A stretch of DNA of 64,000 nt, taken from Globicatella sulfidifaciens DSM 15739. GTDB lineage: Bacteria; Bacillota; Bacilli; Lactobacillales; Aerococcaceae. The translations under genes and the position numbers were made by a program. The stretch is taken from assembly GCF_900167405.1 (NCBI RefSeq), contig NZ_FUWO01000008.1:1-64000 (forward strand), given 5' to 3'. This document shows, piece after piece, positions 28,234 through 37,631 of this stretch. The notes under the pieces are model-generated. The model was given only the letters and a program-made list of their open reading frames with translations. It made no database searches and was not told where the DNA came from. Numbering within the stretch: position 1 is the first letter of the stretch; every line of letters begins with the position of its first letter.

Positions 28234-29766
28234 TCATCGATTGATTTGATGTGTGATATTATTTACTTTTAAGTAACCCTCTGATGGTTTATCTTCAGAT
28301 ATAGCAAAAACTCCTAAAGTACATCCCACAAATCCGCCTGCTACTTCTGTACTTAAATAGTGGGCATCCACTTTATCCGCTACTACTAATTCATCACCAT
28401 CAAATAAGACTTTACCTGTTAATTGTTGTCCGTCCCCTTCAAAGATTAAGGTCATTGATGAGGATGGCACCGTTTGTTGACCTAAAATTGTCGTTTCACC
28501 ATCTAATACTGATTCCATTAAAACCTGATAATCGGTTTGATTTTTCTCAACTCTTAATTGAATGTAATAAAGATTATTTTGTAACAACACAATCCCACCA
28601 GTCGAATTAGCTTCTAATCTGGCATCGATTTCGACAGCGAAGCGATAATACATTGATTTCTGTCTTAAACCAAGATAGGTTGGACTATCGATATCCTGTA
28701 AGCTTACTCGGCTAGGTATTAAGCTTACCGAATGGTCCGTTTCATTCCAACGATAGTTCTCTTCAATAGGGTTTCTTAAATATAAGAAAGCTGGATTATC
28801 TTTGGCAATGGCAAAGTGACTGACTTTCTCAGTTGGTAACAATGGTAATAAATGAGGGGCTTCGGTTAATAAACGGCCTTCGCCTGGATTCACCACCGGC
28901 CATCCATCTTCCCATTTCACTTCTGCTAAAAATGTTTCTCTTCCTAAATTACTATACCCATCAAAAATACGACTAGCTAAGCATGTCATATACCAATGGC
29001 CTTCCGGTGTCTCAACAAGGTCACCATGTCCAACATTACAAACTGGGAAATCTTTACCTAAATGTCGATGCGTTAAAATCGGATTGTTTTTATTGCCAAT
29101 GTATGGACCATCCACTTTTTCTGAACGCGCAATGGTAATGGCATGATTAAAACTCGTTCCACCTTCAGCAATCATTAAGTAATAATAACCATCTTTTTTA
29201 TAGATATGCGGTCCTTCTGGCCAAATTGCGTCTCGCAACGCTCCTTTCCATAAGGCTGTACTCACACCTACTAATTGATGCGTTTCTAAGTCTAATTCTT
29301 GTAACCAAACTTCCCAATCTCCATTGTAGGTGACCCCTTTGGGATTAGGTCTGGTACCAACGTAATAACATTTGCCATCTTCATCAAAGAATAAACTAGG
29401 ATCAATGCCTGGTGCATTTTCTAAATAGTGTGGCTCTGACCAAGGCCCCGCTGGGTCTGTCGCCGTTACATAAAAGTTGCCTCCATTAGTAACATTGGTA
29501 GTGGTCATATAAAATATCCCATCATGATAGCGAATGCTTGGTGCAAAAATTCCTTGAGAATGTTCCGCATTTTGTAATGGTAATTGTTCGGGTCTATCTA
29601 AAATATTGCCAATCTGAGTCCAATTAACCAAATCTTTACTATGATAAATAGGAACGCCAGGAAAATAAGCAAAGGTTGACGTAACTAAATAATAATCATC
29701 CCCTACCGCACAAACAGATGGATCAGGAGAAAAACCTTCTAAAATTGGATTCTTGTATAAATTCAT
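28234..29766 (-). CDS. xynB: Beta-xylosidase, GH43
   Basis: A 510-residue GH43 enzyme: a five-bladed propeller (about 1-310) and a C-terminal beta-sandwich. Catalytic Asp in GFSPDPSVC, pKa-tuning Asp in GIDPSLFFDEDG and acid Glu in WPEGPHIYKK. It should release xylose, and possibly arabinose, from the non-reducing end of xylo-oligosaccharides in the cytosol; no signal peptide. Its start shares a base with the stop of the GH8 gene, so the two are probably translationally coupled. Confidence 0.93.
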   Translation of the reverse strand: MNLYKNPILEGFSPDPSVCAVGDDYYLVTSTFAYFPGVPIYHSKDLVNWTQIGNILDRPEQLPLQNAEHSQGIFAPSIRYHDGIFYMTTTNVTNGGNFYVTATDPAGPWSEPHYLENAPGIDPSLFFDEDGKCYYVGTRPNPKGVTYNGDWEVWLQELDLETHQLVGVSTALWKGALRDAIWPEGPHIYKKDGYYYLMIAEGGTSFNHAITIARSEKVDGPYIGNKNNPILTHRHLGKDFPVCNVGHGDLVETPEGHWYMTCLASRIFDGYSNLGRETFLAEVKWEDGWPVVNPGEGRLLTEAPHLLPLLPTEKVSHFAIAKDNPAFLYLRNPIEENYRWNETDHSVSLIPSRVSLQDIDSPTYLGLRQKSMYYRFAVEIDARLEANSTGGIVLLQNNLYYIQLRVEKNQTDYQVLMESVLDGETTILGQQTVPSSSMTLIFEGDGQQLTGKVLFDGDELVVADKVDAHYLSTEVAGGFVGCTLGVFAISEDKPSEGYLKVNNITHQINR

Positions 29767-30884
29767 TATTCGCCTACTTTCTCGAATGCTCGGTAACGAC
29801 CGCTTAATGCCATAAATGAGAATGCATATAAGAAGTTATCATAATATCTTCTCTCACCTTTACGGATAGGTGTCGCCCAGAATCGTTTGACAAATTCTTT
29901 CGCATTATCTGTTTCTTTATTAGCCAACGAAGCTGCAGCTAAAGTTGCTAATAACCCTACTGGGTGTAAGATTTCCTTATCGGTTGGCTCACCCTCAATG
30001 GTTAACTCATATTGATAACCTGGATTGTTTTCGTCGATAAAGAATTGTTGTAATGTTTTAAGTCTTTCCTGTAAAACAGGAATTTTTTCATTCCATTCCA
30101 TATCAATCGCTACGTTCATGGCCGTACGATAGGCATCACTATAAAAATGTGGATGTTCACTATCATATTTCGGTGTCCCATCGTATAAACTATATTCAGG
30201 ATTTAAGCCAGTTTCTGGATGGAAAGCAGTCGGTAAATATTCACGACTCGCTTGTGCAGCCTCTTTAAAAAATGCGCGATCTTCCTCGTAAGCATGAATC
30301 GCAAAATAATCATAAAAATGTGGCACATGATAGGATGGATCAGTAAAATCGCAATTCGGAACAAACTTAATTAACTTAGTTTCAGGATCAAACATTGGAT
30401 CTCCTTCGAATTTACTACCTTTATGGACCATGTATTTCAGTAATTCTTGCGCTTCATGTAAATAATTATAGATTCCTTCGCCATCACCCCAGCGATTAGA
30501 CGCAAAAATTAAATCAATTGCAAAGAACTCTTCTCCATCTGGAGCAGGTCCATATGAGTTTTTCTCACCTGAAGGGTCAACCGACCAAGCAAAATAATGT
30601 GCGTTTTCGCCAGCATCCATATACATGTATTTTTTAGTCCAGCCCCATAATTTATCAAAGTAATCTTTTTTATCATATTGAACGGCTAATAACATCGCAT
30701 AGGACATTCCTTCAGTTCTGACATCGATATTCCCTGTATCAACGACGTAACCTAAACCTTCGTCGTTTTCAAAATATACTTTGTCTGGTCCTTCAAACAT
30801 TTCATACCAAATATTATCAAGTCTTTCTTGAATTTCTTTTTCATCGTATCCATACTCTTGGAACAAATTTGTATATTTCTTCAT
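29766..30884 (-). CDS. Reducing-end xylose-releasing exo-oligoxylanase (GH8, Rex-like)
   Basis: A 372-residue GH8 protein without signal peptide. The conserved acid Glu is in RTEGMSYAML and a catalytic Asp candidate in HFYSDAYRTA. Length and lack of export match Rex, which cuts xylose from the reducing end of xylo-oligosaccharides, rather than secreted GH8 endoglucanases. It would complement the GH43, GH39, GH120 and GH3 enzymes, which act from the other end. It lies 13 bases after the GH3 gene. Confidence 0.9.
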   Translation of the reverse strand: MKKYTNLFQEYGYDEKEIQERLDNIWYEMFEGPDKVYFENDEGLGYVVDTGNIDVRTEGMSYAMLLAVQYDKKDYFDKLWGWTKKYMYMDAGENAHYFAWSVDPSGEKNSYGPAPDGEEFFAIDLIFASNRWGDGEGIYNYLHEAQELLKYMVHKGSKFEGDPMFDPETKLIKFVPNCDFTDPSYHVPHFYDYFAIHAYEEDRAFFKEAAQASREYLPTAFHPETGLNPEYSLYDGTPKYDSEHPHFYSDAYRTAMNVAIDMEWNEKIPVLQERLKTLQQFFIDENNPGYQYELTIEGEPTDKEILHPVGLLATLAAASLANKETDNAKEFVKRFWATPIRKGERRYYDNFLYAFSFMALSGRYRAFEKVGE

Positions 30885-30897
30885 CGCTTTCTCCTTG

Positions 30898-33009
30898 TTA
30901 TTTTAATAATAATTCTTCAGATAATGGTGTTGGTTGATTTAGTTCAGCTAGACGGTCACATGGGAATCCGGTCGAAATGGTCAATAAGACTTTTTCACCA
31001 TCTAAAATGCGTTCACCCGCATCATCCACCACTGTTAAATTCGAAACTGGCACGTCAAGCTTCACGGTTTCTATAGCACCTTTCGCTAAAGCAATACGCT
31101 TAAATCCAACTAATTTACCATTTAATGTTTCATGTTTTGAATCTGTCTTAGCATAAACTTGAATCACTTCTTCAATATCAAAGTCGCCCGTATTCTCAAC
31201 GGTTACCTCAACGTTATAGCATTCATTTGCTTTATTCACCACTAAATCCTTAAGTTCCACTTTAGAATAATGTAAGCCATAGCCAAATGGATATAATGGT
31301 GTTTCTTCTAAGTAACGGTAAGTTCTATTTTTCATACCGTAATCTGAGAAATCAGGTAAGTTTTCTGCCGTTCGATAGAAGGTTAAAGGTAATTTTCCAC
31401 TTGGACTAATCTCTCCAAAAATCATTTCAGCTAGAGCCGTTCCACCATGACTACCTGGATACCAAGTGTGAACAATCGCTTTAAGATTAGGGTGTTCTTC
31501 CAACCCATTTAATGAAATCGCAGAACCAGCTGATACCGCCAGTATTACCGGTTTACCAATGGCTAATACTTTTTCTAATAGACGACGTTGTACTTCTGGT
31601 AAGAAGAGATCATACTTATCTCCCGAACCGTATACATTACCAGAATCCCCTTGTTCCCCCTCAATAGTTGGATCTAATCCTAGACATAGAACCACCACAT
31701 CCGAATGTTTCGCCGCAATTATCGCTTCCGATTCTCTTTCGAATGGACGAGACAAAGTAGACTCTGCATGTTCTTTAAATAAATGACCACCCGGAGCATA
31801 AAACACCCTGGCATCGTCGCCTAAATAATTTTGCAAGCCATCAACAAAGGTCGTATTTCTTTCCGCAATACCAAAATAGTTTCCTTGTAAGACTTCAACG
31901 CTACGAGCATTAGGTCCAATAACAGCAATTGCTCGAATATCTACTTTATTAAGTGGTAAGAAATTTTTATTTTCTAATAGAACCATTGATTTACGTGCTG
32001 CCTCTAGAGAAACATTTTGATGCTCCTTACTTGCATTCACTTCATAAGGAATTTGATCCAATTCGTTATCATCTGCAAACATTCCTAAGCGAGCACGTGT
32101 GGTATATAATTCAATAACCGAATTAGTAATATCTTCTTCGGTCACTAAACCTCGACCGTGTGCTTCATACAAGGCATCAGAAATATTACCGGCACATAAG
32201 TTACAACCTATTTGCATTGCTAATGCCATTGTTTCCGCTGCATTATTGGTATAATGATGGTTTAAATGTACGTCTTCTAACGCAGCATAATCAGACACGA
32301 CATGCCCTTGGAAATTCCATTTTCCTCTTAATATTTCTTGCATTAATTCCGGATGCACACAAGCTGGAATGCCATTGACTGCATTATATGCACCCATAAA
32401 GCTTTCAACATCGGCTTCTTTAACAGCAGCTTCAAATGCTGGTAAATATGTTTCATACATATCTTTTTTAGAAACAACTGCATCAAAAGAATGGCGGTCG
32501 GCTTCAGGACCACTGTGTACCGCGAAATGCTTCGCACAAGCGGCTAATTTCATATAGGGTCCATCACCTTGTAACCCTTTAATAAACGCAACACCCATGC
32601 GTGCAGTTAAGTAAGGATCTTCACCATAGGTTTCTTGTCCTCTCCCCCAACGTGGATCACGGAAAATATTTATATTTGGTGACCAAAAAGTTAACCCTTT
32701 ATAAATATCGTTGTCCGCTTCACCATGATATTGATTATATTTTGCACGTCCTTCAGTAGAAATAATATCCGCTACTTTTTCCATAAATGCTTCATCAAAT
32801 ATCGCCGCTAGGCCAATTGCTTGAGGGAATACCGTCGCAACCCCTGCTCGAGCGACACCATGTAGGGCTTCATTCCAATAGTTATAATCTGGAATGCCTA
32901 ATCGTTCAATAGCTGGAGCTCTAAAATTAATTTGATCGATTTTTTCTTCCAATGTCATCTTTGCAACAATTTCTTTTGCTTGTACTCTTGCTTCCTTATG
33001 TGTTAACAA
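30898..33009 (-). CDS. GH3 beta-xylosidase/beta-glucosidase
   Basis: A 703-residue GH3 enzyme: TIM barrel (about 1-330), alpha/beta sandwich (about 340-560) and fibronectin-III-like C-terminus. The nucleophile Asp is in GHVVSDYAAL, and the KHF..HSGPEADRH substrate loop is present. The subgroup resembles plant and bacterial xylosidases of GH3. There is no signal peptide. It is the first hydrolase gene of the operon after DUF624. Confidence 0.9.
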   Translation of the reverse strand: MLTHKEARVQAKEIVAKMTLEEKIDQINFRAPAIERLGIPDYNYWNEALHGVARAGVATVFPQAIGLAAIFDEAFMEKVADIISTEGRAKYNQYHGEADNDIYKGLTFWSPNINIFRDPRWGRGQETYGEDPYLTARMGVAFIKGLQGDGPYMKLAACAKHFAVHSGPEADRHSFDAVVSKKDMYETYLPAFEAAVKEADVESFMGAYNAVNGIPACVHPELMQEILRGKWNFQGHVVSDYAALEDVHLNHHYTNNAAETMALAMQIGCNLCAGNISDALYEAHGRGLVTEEDITNSVIELYTTRARLGMFADDNELDQIPYEVNASKEHQNVSLEAARKSMVLLENKNFLPLNKVDIRAIAVIGPNARSVEVLQGNYFGIAERNTTFVDGLQNYLGDDARVFYAPGGHLFKEHAESTLSRPFERESEAIIAAKHSDVVVLCLGLDPTIEGEQGDSGNVYGSGDKYDLFLPEVQRRLLEKVLAIGKPVILAVSAGSAISLNGLEEHPNLKAIVHTWYPGSHGGTALAEMIFGEISPSGKLPLTFYRTAENLPDFSDYGMKNRTYRYLEETPLYPFGYGLHYSKVELKDLVVNKANECYNVEVTVENTGDFDIEEVIQVYAKTDSKHETLNGKLVGFKRIALAKGAIETVKLDVPVSNLTVVDDAGERILDGEKVLLTISTGFPCDRLAELNQPTPLSEELLLK

Positions 33010-33037
33010 GGTTTAGTCACCTCTTGAATATATATTT

Positions 33038-33667
33038 TTAACTATTATTTGCTAATCTAAATTGAGCGAAAATACCCTCAATCATCTCTATCCCCTTCGA
33101 AATCATAAAGGGTGGTAAAATCATTCCTAAAATTGGGACTAACCAAATGCATACAGCAACTAACGCTGATCCTATCAGAAGTTTGATCGTTGTAACGATA
33201 TTTAATAATAGAATGATCGTGGAATTTTTAAAGACTGTTTTAAGATTATCTGTGAATCTTGCAATATAACATAACATCAATAGAACTACCGGTGTTGCGA
33301 GAATAATCATTAAAATATGAAAAATCTGTAAGGCATCTTTTAATAAAGAATAACTGTCAATTAAAGACTGTCGATTTAATACAAAGGCTAAAATCAATAA
33401 CAAATAGCCTAACCAAACGATGGTACTTTGTTTAAAACTATTAAGAAACGCTTTTACATATATGTGAATAAATTTTGGCTTTTCTTGAATTTTATACTCA
33501 TAAATTGTCTTATACAAAGCAGAAATTGAAACGCCCACCGTCAATAACGGGATTGAAGTAAATAAAAACAGAATACCCATCAAAGCATAGTCGGCTAATT
33601 TATTTATTCCGTCTATCCGTTCTTGGCGCTCCTGAGCTCTTTTACTCTTGTGTTCCATTTTTATCAC
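33038..33667 (-). CDS. DUF624 (YesL family) membrane protein
   Basis: A 209-residue protein with four to five membrane segments and the family start LADYALMGILFLFTSIPLLT. DUF624 proteins occur beside LplABC-type importers in polysaccharide loci; their function is unknown, perhaps assembly or regulation of the transporter. It lies 12 bases after the second permease. Confidence 0.85.
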   Translation of the reverse strand: MIKMEHKSKRAQERQERIDGINKLADYALMGILFLFTSIPLLTVGVSISALYKTIYEYKIQEKPKFIHIYVKAFLNSFKQSTIVWLGYLLLILAFVLNRQSLIDSYSLLKDALQIFHILMIILATPVVLLMLCYIARFTDNLKTVFKNSTIILLLNIVTTIKLLIGSALVAVCIWLVPILGMILPPFMISKGIEMIEGIFAQFRLANNS

Positions 33668-33679
33668 CCCTTTTTAGTA

Positions 33680-34585
33680 TTATCCTTTAACCCCACCAAT
33701 AGTTAATCCTGAAACAAAATATTTTTGTAAGAATGGATATAAACAAACAATTGGAAATGCCGTCACAATGGTGGTCGCAGCACGAACAGAAGCCGGTGTA
33801 ACCATGCTTGAGTTACCAGCTTCAGCAGCATTACGCATACTATCCGCATTAGCACCCTGACTCATAACTGATGATAAGAGTTTCATTAACTCATACTGTA
33901 AGGTACTCAAATTGTCGTTAAAACCATTAAATAACATCGCATCGAACCAAGAGTTCCATTGCCAAACCGCAATAAATAAGGCAACCGTCGCAAGAACTGG
34001 TTTACATAATGGTAAAATAATACTCCAGAAAATACGGAGATGTCCTGCCCCATCCATTTTGGCACTTTCAACGAAACTATCTGGTAAACCGTTAATATAA
34101 GTACGAATTACTAAAAAGTTAAACGCACTAATAATACCAGGAATTACATATACCCAGAAGGTATTTAATAAACCTAATTTTTGAGTCCAAATATATCCCG
34201 GTATCATACCAGCATTTAGATACATTGTTAAAATAACCAATAAGGTAATGGGTACTCTAAAGATAAATTCTTTTCGACTCAAAATATATGCTAATAAAGC
34301 TGTTAAGAATGTTTGTGTCAGTGTTGCAATAACCGTTCTCGCTACTGAAATAAATGCAGCATTCATCAATGTTGGTCTTCTGAACACAGCTCTAAAATTA
34401 TCTAATGTAAATTGTCTTGGTAATAAATAAATTCCGCCTCGCAATGTATCCATACCGTCGTTTAAAGCAACTGCCACAGTATTTAATATTGGATATAAAG
34501 TGGCTGCTATGAAAAACACTAAAAAAACCCACTTAAAAATATCAAATATTAAATCTGAAATAGAAATTTTTTTCATATAATCCAC
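33680..34585 (-). CDS. Carbohydrate ABC permease (LplC/YtcP type)
   Basis: A 301-residue permease with six membrane segments and coupling loop ESAKMDGAGHLRIFWSIILP. The long periplasm-side insert before the C-terminus and the ending YFVSGLTIGGVKG are typical of the LplC subgroup, which carries oligosaccharides from plant polysaccharides. It pairs with the LplB-type permease four bases upstream. Confidence 0.92.
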   Translation of the reverse strand: MDYMKKISISDLIFDIFKWVFLVFFIAATLYPILNTVAVALNDGMDTLRGGIYLLPRQFTLDNFRAVFRRPTLMNAAFISVARTVIATLTQTFLTALLAYILSRKEFIFRVPITLLVILTMYLNAGMIPGYIWTQKLGLLNTFWVYVIPGIISAFNFLVIRTYINGLPDSFVESAKMDGAGHLRIFWSIILPLCKPVLATVALFIAVWQWNSWFDAMLFNGFNDNLSTLQYELMKLLSSVMSQGANADSMRNAAEAGNSSMVTPASVRAATTIVTAFPIVCLYPFLQKYFVSGLTIGGVKG

Positions 34586-34588
34586 CTC

Positions 34589-35563
34589 CTAGAATAAACT
34601 TTCCTCACCAGCAGCTCTAGCTAACTTATTACCCAATGTTATTAAAATTATACTAACAAAAGAGTTAAAAATACCTGCAGCTGTCGCTAAAGAATAATTA
34701 TTTAAGCTAATCCCAAACTTCAGGACAAAGATATCAATGGTTTGAGACACACTTTGTATTAAACCATTACCTAGTAGGTATTGTACTTCAAATCCAGCAT
34801 TTAAAATATTCCCTAAATTAATTAGCAATAATATAAAGATGGTCGGTTTAATTCCCGGTAATGTAATATGCCAAATTTTTCTAACTCGGTTAGCTCCATC
34901 TATTTCAGCTGATTCATAAAGCTCTTCATTAATCGCTGACATGGCTGAAAGATAAATTATACTTCCCCAACCTGTACTTTTCCAAACATTAGCAAATCCC
35001 ACTATCCACCAAAAATATTTAGGGTCTGAGAAGAAATTTATCGGTTGATTAATAAGATTAAATTTTAATAATAACTGATTAACAATCCCTGTCTCCGGAC
35101 TTAATACATCCATGACAATTCCTGTTACGATTATCCAAGATAAAAAGTGAGGTAAATACGATACCGTTTGCATAAATTTTTTAGCATGTTTGTTTTTCAC
35201 TTCATTAAGTAAGATCGCAAAACCAATTGAAAAGATGAATCCTAATGTTAAATTGATAATACTCATGGCTAATGTATTTCTTACAACCCGAAGGAAGGTA
35301 GCATCTTTAAATAAGAACATAAAGTTTTCTAGTCCAACCCACTCTTGATTAAAATATCCTTTTCCAGGTTTATAACGTTGAAAAGCCATTACCCACCCTA
35401 TTAATGGAGCATAGTTAAATGTTAAAATATAAATGACAAATGGTAAGGATAATAGGACTAAATCTTTTTGATTCCAAACTTTTTCAAAAAATGTTTTTTT
35501 CTTTGCAACACGATGTGTTTTTACTTGATTAATAGCTGTATTCTCCATACAATAAACCTCCAA
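34589..35563 (-). CDS. Carbohydrate ABC permease (LplB/YteP type)
   Basis: A 324-residue permease with the coupling loop ESAEIDGANRVRKIWHITLP and the ending ARAAGEESLF, both typical of the LplB subgroup. It has an N-terminal cytosolic extension. With the LplC-type permease it forms the membrane channel of the xylo-oligosaccharide importer inferred from the neighbouring GH43, GH8 and GH3 genes. No ATPase gene is linked. Confidence 0.92.
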   Translation of the reverse strand: MEVYCMENTAINQVKTHRVAKKKTFFEKVWNQKDLVLLSLPFVIYILTFNYAPLIGWVMAFQRYKPGKGYFNQEWVGLENFMFLFKDATFLRVVRNTLAMSIINLTLGFIFSIGFAILLNEVKNKHAKKFMQTVSYLPHFLSWIIVTGIVMDVLSPETGIVNQLLLKFNLINQPINFFSDPKYFWWIVGFANVWKSTGWGSIIYLSAMSAINEELYESAEIDGANRVRKIWHITLPGIKPTIFILLLINLGNILNAGFEVQYLLGNGLIQSVSQTIDIFVLKFGISLNNYSLATAAGIFNSFVSIILITLGNKLARAAGEESLF

Positions 35564-35580
35564 TCTCTATTAATAAAAAT

Positions 35581-35617
35581 TTAGCCGACGTGAATCTCAA
35601 AGATAACACTCGGCTAA
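35581..35617 (-). other. Intercistronic stem-loop after the second binding-protein gene
   Basis: An 8-bp stem, ttagccga/tcggctaa, with inner gtg/cac pairs, placed between binding-protein stop and permease start. It parallels the stem-loop in the galactoside operon and probably sets a high binding-protein to permease ratio. Confidence 0.55.
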
Positions 35618-35638
35618 CATTTAAAGATGATTCTTTGA

Positions 35639-37318
35639 TTAATTTTCGTTTTCCTCTGCTTTTTTAATTAATTCTTGTTCAAGATCATACCTTCTTTGAA
35701 CTTCTTCTGTTAATGCACTTTCATAAGCTTCAACATCCACTTGAGCGTTATATGCATTCATATAATCTTCCCAGTTTTTTTCAAAACTATCTGGTCCATC
35801 CATAATTATTTTGGGTAGCCATTGCATCTTAACATCGTTCATATTTTGGAAAGCAATACCAGCAGGATGAGAGCTTGTCCATTTATTTCGAGCTGTATAA
35901 AGTGGGAACCATGGTTCAACAGGATCCTGTTTGCGCATCATTTGGTTGTAATTTTCAACACCATAGGCATCTAGAATTTCTTTATCTATTTCAGACAATG
36001 TTTTTCTATGTTCAGAAGGTTGCTCACCTGGTAAAACAGTGTTTTTACCATCAGGTAACAAACCTTTATATTGAGGCATGTATCCAAATGGTACTCCATT
36101 TTGTTGGACATAGTCAGGGTTTTTCCAATTTTCCCATTGTTCCTCAGTTCGGTAGAACATTCCATCTTCATCAACTAAATAATCTTCACCTTCAACACCC
36201 CAACCACGTAAAATCATCCCTTTTTCAGATACCATATCATCCCACATTTGTAAGATACCTTCTACGTCTTTAGCACTTACAGTGATACCAATACCACCTT
36301 GTGTAGATAAAACATCGCCTTCACGATACTGAGGTAGTACATCCGGATCCAATGTTAAACCTAATGGAGCATATGTTAATTCTTCTTTTCCTTGTGAATT
36401 TAAGGAATCTTCGGCTTGTCCGAAATTCCATCCTTGATCAACCATTCCTAAAACACGACCAGATGACAATTTCGCAATATATTGATCATATTTTGCTGTA
36501 AATGTTTCTGGGTCTATAATTCCTTTAGAATATTCCTCTGATAATTTTTGGAAATATTGTTTTGCTTCTGGAATTTGATCATAAACATGCGCTGTTTTTG
36601 TTTCAGCATCAACGATTGCAGCACCCTCATTTGGATGTCCCGCTAAGAACATTGGTGGATTTTCCAATGCAAATGCTCTCCAATCATCAGAAATGATTTC
36701 AAATCCAATATTTTTTTGCCCATCAGTTTCTGGATTTTCTGCCAAATAATCTTCGATTAATTTAAAATACTCATCAAGTGTTTTAATTTCAGGATAGTCA
36801 GCCCATTTTAAAATACGTTTTTGAATCCAGAATGCTTCACCATTATGTTCAGTTAATGTATCCACATTGCCTTCTCTAACTGCGAATTGAGGAATCGTAT
36901 AAATATGGCCATCATTATCAGCTTTAATTTTTTCCCATTGAACATCACTTAAAATGCCTTTTAAATTTGGATAATCATCTAAATAATCTTCCAAAGGAAT
37001 GAATGCTCCAGCATCGATCATAGCATTACGAGCATCTGATGGTTCTACAATATCTGGATACTCACCACCTGCTACCATTACCCCGATACGTTCTTTGGCT
37101 GTTTGACCAGTTAACCAAGTTACTTTCACACGCCAACCGAACTCTTCAGCAAACGCATCATTAATACGTGTGTTTTCTGAAATTTCAACACCAGGGTTCG
37201 CAATAAATGCTGTATAATGTCTTTCTTCCTGTGCTTTTACTGGAAGGGTACCACCAACTGATGCTGTAGTTAAAAGTGTCAATGCTGAAAGTGCTAATTT
37301 GTTCAATTTTTTCATCAC
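35639..37318 (-). CDS. Extracellular oligosaccharide-binding protein (LplA/YtcQ type)
   Basis: A 559-residue type 1 solute-binding protein, the long form typical of LplA/YtcQ. The signal peptide runs from residues 1 to about 29 and ends LPVKA before QEE. No lipobox Cys is present, so lipid anchoring is not predicted. The C-terminus contains a charged YEDYMNAYNAQVDVEAYE region. It is the first gene of the xylo-oligosaccharide operon, with an AGGAGG site and a leader of about 130 bases holding possible stem-loops. Confidence 0.9.
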   Translation of the reverse strand: MMKKLNKLALSALTLLTTASVGGTLPVKAQEERHYTAFIANPGVEISENTRINDAFAEEFGWRVKVTWLTGQTAKERIGVMVAGGEYPDIVEPSDARNAMIDAGAFIPLEDYLDDYPNLKGILSDVQWEKIKADNDGHIYTIPQFAVREGNVDTLTEHNGEAFWIQKRILKWADYPEIKTLDEYFKLIEDYLAENPETDGQKNIGFEIISDDWRAFALENPPMFLAGHPNEGAAIVDAETKTAHVYDQIPEAKQYFQKLSEEYSKGIIDPETFTAKYDQYIAKLSSGRVLGMVDQGWNFGQAEDSLNSQGKEELTYAPLGLTLDPDVLPQYREGDVLSTQGGIGITVSAKDVEGILQMWDDMVSEKGMILRGWGVEGEDYLVDEDGMFYRTEEQWENWKNPDYVQQNGVPFGYMPQYKGLLPDGKNTVLPGEQPSEHRKTLSEIDKEILDAYGVENYNQMMRKQDPVEPWFPLYTARNKWTSSHPAGIAFQNMNDVKMQWLPKIIMDGPDSFEKNWEDYMNAYNAQVDVEAYESALTEEVQRRYDLEQELIKKAEENEN

Positions 37319-37467
37319 ATTTCCTCCTAAAAAAATTTGATTTGTAGGTTAGTTTAATAAACAAACTATAATTGCACAACAATCCGAGTAAAGACTTCCT
37401 CCTTTCGGGTCCTCGGTAGACTTACTTGAGCCTTAGATTGTTCTTAAGCTTCTGTTTATAGTTTATA

Positions 37468-37481
37468 ATAAACCGTTTCCA
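37468..37481. promoter_or_regulatory. Candidate cre site of the xylo-oligosaccharide operon
   Basis: Read on the minus strand TGGAAACGGTTTAT keeps the core GAAACGGTTT of the cre consensus, with three mismatches elsewhere. It lies about 150 bases upstream of the binding-protein start, close to A/T-rich promoter-like sequence. Confidence 0.45.
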
Positions 37482-37574
37482 TTTAAAAGACACAAAACGC
37501 TGACAACTAGACAAAATCTGTCATGCTAAAAAACCTACTATTTTACTTCAAGCTTTGTGAAGCAAAAGCAACCC

Positions 37575-37603
37575 TTTACATATTTCTCTTTCTGAATTAT
37601 ATT
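37575..37603 (+). promoter_or_regulatory. Promoter of the second AraC regulator gene
   Basis: TTTACA (37575-37580), 17-base spacer, TATATT (37598-37603), ending 28 bases before the start codon. This fits a sigma-A promoter. Confidence 0.65.
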
Positions 37604-37631
37604 ATAGACATAAGCAAGAAAGGGGTTTATC

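Noticed and set aside
37381-37460. Possible riboswitch or T-box in the leader of the xylo-oligosaccharide operon
   Set aside because: It has a few short direct repeats and weak stems but no known core motif and no terminator.
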